In this document: in pieces, positions 1-5,030 of the stretch
How the letters are laid out: each line of letters starts with the position of its first letter
Position numbering within the stretch: position 1 is the stretch's first letter
From: UBA1189 sp045594245
GTDB taxonomy: Bacteria > Bacteroidota > Bacteroidia > Bacteroidales > Bacteroidaceae
Reading direction: 5' to 3'
Assembly: GCA_045594245.1 (NCBI GenBank)
Contig: JAZNYG010000048.1
Coordinates: forward strand, 1 to 6,516
DNA length: 6,516 nt
Program-made: the position numbers and the translations under genes
Notes under the pieces: model-generated
Seen by the model: only the letters and a program-made list of their open reading frames with translations
Databases searched by the model: none
Told to the model about the DNA's origin: nothing

Positions 1-1
1 T

Positions 2-156
2 AGAAGCGTTATGCTTATCTTGTAGATGAAAACCTGAGAAATTTTCAAAAAGTACAAGGATTGCATAATGGTTCTGCGCGTTTCGCGTGGACTGTTATCT
101 CCATATTTGTACTTTGGGTTTTCTCAGGACCTTCATCTACGGCAGACCACGCTTCT
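2..156 (+). ncRNA. Long imperfect hairpin, candidate structured RNA (6S-like?)
   Basis: The two halves of this stretch are complementary in register. 2-9 pairs with 149-156 (8 bp), 22-30 with 132-140 (9 bp), 33-41 with 120-128 (9 bp) and 49-58 with 106-115 (10 bp, last pair G-U). The helices are separated by internal loops at 10-21/141-148, 31-32/129-131 and 42-48/116-119. A roughly 47-nt apical region (59-105) holds a small G+C-rich hairpin (CGCG at 77-80 with CGCG at 84-87, loop TTT). No reading frame fits. A single rod of about 155-180 nt interrupted by bubbles resembles 6S RNA, which sequesters RNA polymerase by mimicking an open promoter; that name is an inference from shape only. I see no clear promoter (upstream lies outside the window) and no terminator. 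An inverted-repeat DNA element or a different RNA remain possible. Strand is assumed from neighbouring genes. Confidence 0.5.
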
Positions 157-213
157 TGTTTGAACTGTTTTGAGTATTATTAAAATCTAAATAACGGCTG
201 AAATCATATTAAC

Positions 214-254
214 AGGGACGCTATGATTGAGGCTTATTAATAAAAACAGTCCCT
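214..254 (+). other. Weak leader hairpin before the small membrane protein
   Basis: AGGGAC at 214-219 is the exact reverse complement of GTCCCT at 249-254, with an A+T-rich 29-nt loop between them. It ends 13 bases before the ATG at 268, so if transcribed it would sit in the 5' untranslated leader. A 6-bp stem with a long loop can occur by chance; it is listed because this gene has no convincing TAnnTTTG promoter nearby and this is the only structure seen there. Confidence 0.2.
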
Positions 255-267
255 AGCTTGTACTATT

Positions 268-588
268 ATGTTTATTTTTCAAAGATTTATTGAAGGTGGT
301 TGGGTAACCATGAGTCTGCTTACCATCAATCTTGTGCTTTTGGTTGTTGCGATTTGGAAAGCACCACATCTTGTCAGAAAACTTGGAGTTTTGGCTTTAG
401 GTATTACCTTGCTTTCGAAATCGGTAGATTTGATGCAAGTCTTCGATGAAGTTCAGGCTTATGGTGGTATAGAACAGGCTGTTTGGTGTGGTGGATTAAA
501 AGTGCTTCTTATTCCCGTTGCGTATGCTGCGCTGATTTATGTAATCTCTGTTATTTCAGATATAGTTATATCTATGAAGAAAAAATAG
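268..588 (+). CDS. Small membrane protein, MotA/TolQ/ExbB-like
   Basis: This 106-residue protein is predicted to lie in the inner membrane. Hydrophobic segments fall at about residues 13-30, 37-55 and 78-100, and the tail is basic (MKKK). The central part (LLSKSVDLMQVFDEVQAYGGIEQAVWCGGLKVLLIPVAYA, given here as residues 48-87 in shortened sense: L-x-x-F-D-x-x-x-x-x-G-G-I-x-x-A-V-x-x-G-G-L-K-V) resembles the end of the second and start of the third helix of short Bacteroidetes proteins annotated as MotA/TolQ/ExbB proton channel family. True ExbB/TolQ proteins are about 220 residues and are paired with ExbD/TolR; no partner gene is next to this one, so a proton-driven motor role should not be assumed. 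The start ATG at 268 is the first in frame; an internal Met at residue 15 is an alternative but would remove the amphipathic N-terminus. A hairpin follows directly after the stop. Membrane location is well supported, the family less so. Confidence 0.65.
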   Translation: MFIFQRFIEGGWVTMSLLTINLVLLVVAIWKAPHLVRKLGVLALGITLLSKSVDLMQVFDEVQAYGGIEQAVWCGGLKVLLIPVAYAALIYVISVISDIVISMKKK

Positions 589-591
589 AAA

Positions 592-614
592 AAAGAAACG
601 GCACGCCGTTCTTT
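592..614 (+). terminator. Terminator-like hairpin after the small membrane protein
   Basis: Four bases after the TAG stop at 586-588, AAAGA-A-ACGG pairs with CCGT-TCTTT around a CACG loop (one bulged A). An A-rich run precedes it and a T-rich run (TTCTTTATAT) follows, so it could end transcription from the + strand and, by symmetry, from the - strand coming from the ORF6N remnant. The U tract is short, so efficiency is uncertain. Confidence 0.55.
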
Positions 615-634
615 ATATCATGAACTGAGTATCA

Positions 635-670
635 GGGTCTACGACCCGAGAAAAGCATCCTGCATACAGG
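635..670. other. Two short hairpins in the 589-742 gene-free stretch
   Basis: GGGTC (635-639) pairs with GACCC (643-647) around a TAC loop. CCTG (659-662) pairs with CAGG (667-670) around CATA; its last two bases overlap the first two of the long helix starting at 669, so those two structures compete. Each is weak alone. They are recorded because they stand in a row between the terminator-like hairpin at 592 and the 25-bp helix at 669, with no reading frame of note here. Confidence 0.3.
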
Positions 671-734
671 AGAAGTCTATGAGGTCTGCGAAGAATATAC
701 GGAAGCGTACTTCGCAGGCCTCGTGGACTTCTCC
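669..734 (+). repeat. 25-bp inverted repeat forming an uninterrupted RNA helix with G-U pairs
   Basis: Arms at 669-693 and 710-734 are complementary over all 25 positions with a 16-nt loop (694-709). The arms differ from perfect complementarity at three places, and each is T in the left arm against G in the right, that is, G-U pairs in a + strand transcript (A-C mismatches in a - strand transcript). The loop itself contains TACG-GAAG-CGTA, a further 4-bp stem. The element lies 8 bases beyond the stop codon of the - strand ORF6N remnant and about 80 bases beyond the stop of the + strand small membrane protein. There is no poly-T after either arm, so it is not a classical terminator. It may be a regulatory or stabilising RNA structure; function is unknown. 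Confidence 0.7.
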
Positions 735-742
735 GTTGCTTC

Positions 743-1063
743 TCACCCTTCCTTGCCATACGCCGCAAACCCTATCGGCTTACGATCAGTGGAAATTTGT
801 TTCTGTTTATCGGCCAGCTGCGAAAGAGCCAAATATATATCATCTAGTTCGCGACGTGTATCTTCGCTAAGGTCATTGATAGCGGCAATAGTATCTTCGC
901 TACCCTGTTCCAATGCCTTCATCCGTTGCTTGAGCTCTTCTATCTCTTTGATAGTGCCATTGGCTGAGGTAAGATACTGGCGCACGGTGACGAAAGCACG
1001 CATGATGTTGATGTTTATTTCAAAAGGTGTTTCGTTGTTCAGTACCGATGAGAGCATAGCCAC
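743..1063 (-). pseudogene. ORF6N-domain protein, C-terminal remnant
   Basis: The - strand frame encodes 107 codons that match the C-terminal half of Bacteroidales ORF6N-domain (phage-type, KilA-N related) proteins: VAMLSSVLNNE, then a segment of the form N-I-x-I-M-R-A-F-V-x-V-R-Q, a charged coiled-coil (about residues 38-90) and the typical ending RKPIGF. In full-length relatives VAML follows the motif F-T-E-Q-G, preceded by roughly 100 residues of the ORF6N DNA-binding domain. Here the upstream frame reads F-H-N-R-S and reaches a stop at 1117-1115 after 17 codons, with no ATG and no trace of the missing domain. The first usable starts are GTG at 1063 or ATG at 1057, with AGGAG a few bases upstream, so a short coiled-coil protein could still be made. 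Loss of the N-terminal half by deletion or replacement is the simplest reading. Native ORF6N proteins are about 150-300 residues, often in prophage or mobile regions. Confidence 0.7.
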
Positions 1064-1118
1064 GCTCCTATTGTGAAAAATATTGGAGCAAATTTCACAT
1101 TTCTCGCTTGTTTCTTAT

Positions 1119-1126
1119 TACCTTTG
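1119..1126 (+). promoter_or_regulatory. Candidate Bacteroidetes -7 box for the 1152 gene
   Basis: TACCTTTG matches the Bacteroidetes sigma-ABfr -7 consensus TAnnTTTG at all fixed positions. It lies 25 bases before the ATG at 1152, giving a leader of roughly 20 bases. No good TTTG -33 box is seen at the expected spacing; the nearest is TTTC at 1093-1096, 22 bases away. It also sits inside the region where the 5' part of the ORF6N gene should have been. Confidence 0.5.
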
Positions 1127-1151
1127 TTTGTTCGTATAACCGAGCTATATC

Positions 1152-2072
1152 ATGAAAGAGATATATGTCTATAACTGTCCCTATGTCAAGCAGGTAGCAA
1201 AAGAGACGATTTGGGACTTTTCCACATCGGAAATCTATCCCTCATCCAGCTTTAGGATGGGTATAGCGAGCAAGTCGATTCGACAAAGGTTGACAGGCAC
1301 ATACAGGGTCATCACAGCTGAAAGCACCGCCATATCCATAGAATTTCGAGACAACAAGGCTTTGGTCGTACACACCGACAAAGGCCCATGTGAAGGCACG
1401 TGGAGCATTGGATTAGGTACGTCGGGGCGTTATTTTACCTATACAAACATAAAAGACATAGTCTGCTCCATGAATATCAATTGCCAACTTATAAAACAGA
1501 GGTATAGGTGCGTCTTCGAACGGGATGGTGTAATGATCCTTATCCCCATGAAGAACATAACAACGATGAAAAAGATATTGGATAGTTGGCCACGCTATGA
1601 CAAAAGAAACTACGATTATAGCAGCTGCCTATTCCTTGTCAGAGAACAGGAAGGGGGAAACCGTCCACAAACGGTGGAACAGTTTACCTCTTATGTAAAG
1701 GATGTATACTTGGGCGAAGTGCTGGACAGGAAGATTGCCGGCACAATGAAAGAGAATTTTGAACGACGGGGACTTATCGTTCTCCTGTATATATTATTGG
1801 TTGTATTGTATCCCGTACTATGTATAGGGAGCATACTTTTGCTCCTACCTGTGTTGAATTCTTTAATCTCAGGTACCCTCTTTATCGCCTCATTGACTGC
1901 CATACTGATATTGTCCCTCTATCGGATCATATGCCTAGAGGCCCAATTTAAGGACCGGCAGATAAGTGAGGAGAAATCATACGCAAAGAGATTCAAAGAG
2001 ACCCATGAAGCTTATGAAATCCCCAACGTCTCATACCAATGGACATTCAACAATGACTGGAAAGGCAGATGA
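1152..2072 (+). CDS. Hypothetical protein with two C-terminal membrane helices
   Basis: I do not recognise this 306-residue protein. Residues 1-200 have no signal peptide and look soluble. Residues about 45-135 alternate short hydrophobic and polar stretches in a beta-rich pattern (L-T-G-T-Y-R at 48-52, then G-T-W-S-I-G-L-G-T-S-G-R-Y-F near 82-95), with six cysteines spread over the first 160 residues. Two strongly hydrophobic segments follow at about 208-235 and 238-262 with a very short link, consistent with a helical hairpin in the inner membrane, and then a charged tail of about 45 residues rich in Lys, Glu and Arg. With the helices as drawn, both the large N-terminal part and the tail would face the cytoplasm. 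The start ATG at 1152 is supported by a TAnnTTTG box 25 bases upstream. It stands alone: the gene before it is a - strand remnant, the next has its own promoter. A role in signalling or phage defence would be a guess. Confidence 0.7.
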   Translation: MKEIYVYNCPYVKQVAKETIWDFSTSEIYPSSSFRMGIASKSIRQRLTGTYRVITAESTAISIEFRDNKALVVHTDKGPCEGTWSIGLGTSGRYFTYTNIKDIVCSMNINCQLIKQRYRCVFERDGVMILIPMKNITTMKKILDSWPRYDKRNYDYSSCLFLVREQEGGNRPQTVEQFTSYVKDVYLGEVLDRKIAGTMKENFERRGLIVLLYILLVVLYPVLCIGSILLLLPVLNSLISGTLFIASLTAILILSLYRIICLEAQFKDRQISEEKSYAKRFKETHEAYEIPNVSYQWTFNNDWKGR

Positions 2073-2123
2073 CTCAGCTATTGTTTATGATATTTTATCC
2101 ATTCAAAAAACGGTGAATTATTA

Positions 2124-2154
2124 TTGTTTCTTCGCTTGTCTTGTCGTATCTTTG
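2124..2154 (+). promoter_or_regulatory. Bacteroidetes promoter of the NlpE-like lipoprotein gene
   Basis: TATCTTTG at 2147-2154 fits the -7 consensus TAnnTTTG exactly, and TTG at 2124-2126 lies 20 bases upstream in the position of the -33 element. This is the best promoter in the window. Transcription would start near 2160, leaving a leader of about 50 bases before the ATG at 2210. Confidence 0.7.
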
Positions 2155-2209
2155 CGACCTTGTATGAGAGATACTGCAAGGTATACTTATGTATTACATG
2201 TAAAAAGTC

Positions 2210-2656
2210 ATGAAGAAGTTACTTGTTTATTCAGGAATTATGGCCGTATTGTTGTCATGCCAGTCAAAGACTGCAAAGAATGTTTCTGTGGATAATGAAA
2301 CTGCTCAGTGTGAGCATTCTCAGGTATATAAAGGGCTACTCCCTGCTGCAGACTGTTCGGGCATTGAGTACACATTGGGTATAGATACCGTGAACGACAG
2401 CTACCATCTGACTACCGTATATATTGATGCCGAGGGAACGGGAAAGAATCTTTCCTTCACTTCGGAGGGAAAACGGTCGATGATACATCGCGGAGAAGGG
2501 GAAGATGCTCGGGTGTTCTACAAGTTGACCCCTTGTGGCAAGGATACAGCTTCGGTGTATTTTATGGTCGTGAATGACTCCACATTGCGTTTGGTCAATG
2601 CCGACTTGCAGGAGCCGACGAATAAGACTCTTTACGATATAGTGACGACCGAATAG
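2210..2656 (+). CDS. NlpE N-terminal domain-like lipoprotein
   Basis: This 148-residue protein begins with a short Lys-rich signal peptide ending in a lipobox L-L-S-C with the lipidated cysteine at residue 17, so it should be anchored in the outer or inner membrane facing the periplasm. Residues about 38-145 resemble the NlpE N-terminal domain (copper-resistance/surface-sensing lipoprotein family): Y-K-G-L-L-P-A-A-D-C-S-G-I-E-Y-T-L at 40-56, then Y-H-L-T-T-V-Y and further beta strands. In E. coli NlpE the corresponding motif is C-A-D-C; here the first Cys is Ala (residue 46), leaving Cys49, with other cysteines at 34 and 109. Only the N-terminal domain is present; E. coli NlpE is about 236 residues. 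A link to the Cpx system should not be inferred, as no such genes are seen. The start at 2210 is fixed by the signal peptide. A downstream Met at 11 would destroy it. Confidence 0.75.
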   Translation: MKKLLVYSGIMAVLLSCQSKTAKNVSVDNETAQCEHSQVYKGLLPAADCSGIEYTLGIDTVNDSYHLTTVYIDAEGTGKNLSFTSEGKRSMIHRGEGEDARVFYKLTPCGKDTASVYFMVVNDSTLRLVNADLQEPTNKTLYDIVTTE

Positions 2657-2671
2657 CGTCTGTCCGTCACT
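2641..2671 (+). terminator. Possible terminator overlapping the end of the lipoprotein gene
   Basis: AGTGACG at 2641-2647 is the reverse complement of CGTCACT at 2665-2671, and AC at 2648-2649 can pair with GT at 2662-2663 across one bulged base. The 3' side runs into an A+T-rich stretch (CCTTATTATATAATT). The stem begins inside the last codons of the lipoprotein gene. The T tract is interrupted, so this is a moderate candidate. Confidence 0.35.
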
Positions 2672-2713
2672 CCTTATTATATAATTAAAGATTCAAATGT
2701 GCTGTCTCGTTTA

Positions 2714-2721
2714 TAGCTTGA
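2714..2721 (+). promoter_or_regulatory. Weak candidate -7 box before tex
   Basis: TAGCTTGA resembles TAnnTTTG with one mismatch. It lies 21 bases before the ATG at 2743 and there is no clear -33 element. If it is not used, tex may be read through from the lipoprotein gene 86 bases upstream. Confidence 0.25.
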
Positions 2722-2742
2722 ATCGTTCTCGAATAAAAGCAA

Positions 2743-4875
2743 ATGGAATCAACAATGAACAACTATATCTCCCAAACCCTTAACCTCTCGGAGCAGGCAG
2801 TGGCCAATACGCTGAAGCTGCTCGCCGAGGAGGCTACCATCCCTTTTATCAGTCGCTACCGCAAGGAGGCGACGGGCGGCCTTGATGAGGTGCAGATTGC
2901 TGCCATTGACACGGCACACAAGAAGTTGGTAGAGTTGGAAAAACGCAAAGAGACTATCCTCGCCACCATCGAGGAGCAGGGAAAACTCTCCGATGAACTG
3001 CGTTCACGCATTGCTCGCTGTATGGATGCTACAGAGTTGGAGGACATCTACCTGCCCTATAAGCCCAAGCGCCGTACCCGTGCCGAGGTGGCACGCACCA
3101 AAGGCTTGGAACCACTGGCCAAGATGCTGATGGCACAAAACTCCAACGGCGTGGAGTCCATGGCCATGCGCTTCGTCAAGGGCGAGGTGGAAGATGTGGA
3201 TGAGGCCCTGCAGGGAGCCCGAGACATCATTGCCGAGTGGGTCAACGAGAGTGAACGCTCAAGGAACACCGTGCGCAACATCTTTGCCCGTGAGGCCCGC
3301 ATCACCTCTAAGGTGATAGCCGGCAAGGAGGCCGAGGGCGATAAGTACCGCGACTACTTTGACTGGAGTGAACCGCTCTCTCGCTGCTCGTCGCACCGCA
3401 TGCTGGCCATACGCCGTGGCGAGAAGGAGGGTTTCCTGCGTGTGAGCATTGCTCTGGCCGATGATACTGTGGCTGTGGAGCGCCTTGAGCGCCAGTTTGT
3501 GCGCTCGCAAGGCGAGTGCGCCGAGCAGATTGCGATGGCCGTGCGCGACGGATACAAGCGCCTGCTGCGCCCCTCCATCGAGACCGAGTTTGCCAACAGC
3601 TCCAAGGAAAAGGCCGACGAGGAGGCCATCCGCGTATTTGCCGCCAACCTCAAACAGCTGCTCCTGGCACCACCCCTCGGACAGAAGCGCGTGCTGGCCA
3701 TCGACCCCGGCTATCGCACAGGCTGCAAGGTGGTATGCCTCGATGCGCAGGGCAATCTGCTGCATAATGAGACCATCTTTCCTCATCCTCCCAAGTCGGA
3801 CTATGCCGGTGCAAGTCGCAAGCTGACACGCTTGGTGGAGCAATACAAGATAGAGGCCATATCGATAGGCAACGGTACGGCCAGCCGCGAGACGGAGCAG
3901 TTTGTCACCTCGCAGCGATACGACCGCCCCCTGCAGGTGTTTGTGGTGAGCGAGGACGGCGCCTCCATCTACTCGGCCTCGAAGGTGGCCCGCGATGAGT
4001 TTCCCGACTATGATGTCACCGTGCGCGGAGCCGTCTCCATCGGTCGCCGACTGATGGATCCCTTGGCCGAACTCGTAAAGATTGACCCCAAATCCATCGG
4101 GGTGGGGCAGTACCAGTACGATGTGAACCAGAATGAACTGAAATCGTCGCTCGACCGCACCGTGGAGCACTGCGTCAACTCGGTGGGCGTAAACGTGAAT
4201 ACGGCCAGCAAGCACCTGCTCACCTATGTGTCGGGGCTCAATGCCACGCTGGCACAGAATATCGTCGACTACCGTGCCGAGCATGGAGCCTTTGCCTCGC
4301 GCAGCGAGCTGAAGCGCGTGCCGCGTATGGGCGAGAAGAGCTTCGAGCAGTCGGCAGGCTTCCTCCGCATCCCCGATGCCAAGAACCCGCTCGACAACTC
4401 GGCCGTGCATCCCGAGCGCTACCGCCTTGTGGAGCAGATGGCCAAAGATCTGGGCTGCTCGGTGGGCGAACTGATTACAGATAGCACACGCCGTGCACAG
4501 ATACAGGTAGACCGCTATGTGAGTGGTGATGTGGGTCTGCCCACGTTGCACGATATCATGAGCGAGCTGGAGAAGCCCGGTCGTGACCCACGCCAAGCTA
4601 TTGAGGTATGGAGCTTCGACGAGCGCATCCGTACGATTGAGGATGTGAAAGCAGGGATGGTGCTCCCCGGCATCGTCACCAACGTCACCAACTTTGGTTG
4701 TTTCGTAGATATAGGCGTCAAGGAGAATGGTTTGGTGCATGTGTCGCAACTGGCCGACCGCTATGTGAGCGACCCTACCACCATCGTCTCTGTGCATCAG
4801 CACGTCACTGTGCGTGTGCTCGAAGTGGACTATTCGCGCAAGCGTATCAGTCTTACGATGAAAGGAATACAATAG
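2743..4875 (+). CDS. tex: Tex, RNA-binding transcription accessory protein
   Basis: This is a complete 710-residue Tex protein, a conserved cytoplasmic nucleic-acid-binding protein associated with transcription and the bacterial relative of eukaryotic Spt6. The N-terminal Tex region has A-T-I-P-F-I-S-R-Y-R-K-E at 31-42 and L-E-D-I-Y-L-P-Y-K-P-K-R at 99-110. A YqgF/RNase H-like domain spans about 314-440 and starts at V-L-A-I-D-P-G-Y-R-T-G (317-327). Helix-hairpin-helix motifs lie at about 480-545, including V-N-V-N-T-A-S at 483-489 and R-V-P-R-M-G at 525-530. An S1 RNA-binding domain spans about 635-707, with N-F-G-C-F-V-D-I-G and G-L-V-H-V-S-Q-L. All domains are intact. The length matches Bacteroidetes homologues and is a little below the 773 residues of E. 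coli. Relatives usually begin at a point matching Met5 (2755), so the true start may be 2755 rather than 2743. Base composition is clearly G+C-richer than the genes before it. Confidence 0.96.
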   Translation: MESTMNNYISQTLNLSEQAVANTLKLLAEEATIPFISRYRKEATGGLDEVQIAAIDTAHKKLVELEKRKETILATIEEQGKLSDELRSRIARCMDATELEDIYLPYKPKRRTRAEVARTKGLEPLAKMLMAQNSNGVESMAMRFVKGEVEDVDEALQGARDIIAEWVNESERSRNTVRNIFAREARITSKVIAGKEAEGDKYRDYFDWSEPLSRCSSHRMLAIRRGEKEGFLRVSIALADDTVAVERLERQFVRSQGECAEQIAMAVRDGYKRLLRPSIETEFANSSKEKADEEAIRVFAANLKQLLLAPPLGQKRVLAIDPGYRTGCKVVCLDAQGNLLHNETIFPHPPKSDYAGASRKLTRLVEQYKIEAISIGNGTASRETEQFVTSQRYDRPLQVFVVSEDGASIYSASKVARDEFPDYDVTVRGAVSIGRRLMDPLAELVKIDPKSIGVGQYQYDVNQNELKSSLDRTVEHCVNSVGVNVNTASKHLLTYVSGLNATLAQNIVDYRAEHGAFASRSELKRVPRMGEKSFEQSAGFLRIPDAKNPLDNSAVHPERYRLVEQMAKDLGCSVGELITDSTRRAQIQVDRYVSGDVGLPTLHDIMSELEKPGRDPRQAIEVWSFDERIRTIEDVKAGMVLPGIVTNVTNFGCFVDIGVKENGLVHVSQLADRYVSDPTTIVSVHQHVTVRVLEVDYSRKRISLTMKGIQ

Positions 4876-4949
4876 GTCGATAGACATTACCAATAAGGCT
4901 ATTTACCTAAAAAAACGTTTAATTATACACATATTAGAAAAAATAGTTT

Positions 4950-4957
4950 TAACTTTG
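4950..4957 (+). promoter_or_regulatory. Candidate -7 box for the M60-like gene
   Basis: TAACTTTG is an exact match to TAnnTTTG. It lies 70 bases before the ATG at 5027, giving a leader of about 60 bases. Its surroundings are very A+T-rich and no TTTG is found at -33. The position between tex and a secreted-enzyme gene with no other promoter candidate supports it. Confidence 0.55.
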
Positions 4958-5009
4958 CTCCGATATTTATAAATTGCCTTTAGTGTGTAAGGATAAATTG
5001 ATAATAACC

Positions 5010-5030
5010 ATGATAAAACAAAAAGTATGA
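5010..5030 (+). other. Six-codon upstream reading frame overlapping the next start
   Basis: An ATG at 5010 opens a frame of six codons (M-I-K-Q-K-V) ending in TGA at 5028-5030, which overlaps the ATG at 5027 in the form ATGA. It is out of frame with the peptidase gene. If translated it would couple translation to the main gene; it could equally be chance in an A-rich leader. Confidence 0.2.

Noticed and set aside
2..156. Signal recognition particle RNA or tmRNA as the identity of the long hairpin
   Set aside because: The conserved SRP apical loop (GGAA loop with the flanking GUCAGG/AGCAG bases) and the tmRNA tRNA-like ends and tag frame are not present.
669..734. Invertible promoter or recombinase site
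   Set aside because: The spacer between arms is only 16 bases, carries no promoter box, and no recombinase gene is nearby.
679..1076. Two overlapping + strand frames (679-870 and 723-1076) opposite the ORF6N remnant
   Set aside because: The - strand frame matches a known family, and the + strand products are Ser/Arg/Leu-rich antisense shadows; the first also begins inside the 25-bp helix.
2101..2119. Hairpin ATTCA...TGAAT after the orphan gene as a terminator
   Set aside because: Only five A+T-rich base pairs with no run of T directly after the stem; too weak to support.
1966..2295. A 109-codon + strand frame spanning the gap between the orphan gene and the lipoprotein gene
   Set aside because: It overlaps the ends of two better supported genes and covers the promoter at 2124-2154; its product has no recognisable features.
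3259..4893. A 544-codon open frame on the - strand opposite tex
   Set aside because: It lies wholly within the antisense of a clearly real gene, has no recognisable domain, and is rich in His, Ala, Leu and Arg as expected from the mirror of G+C-rich codons in tex.
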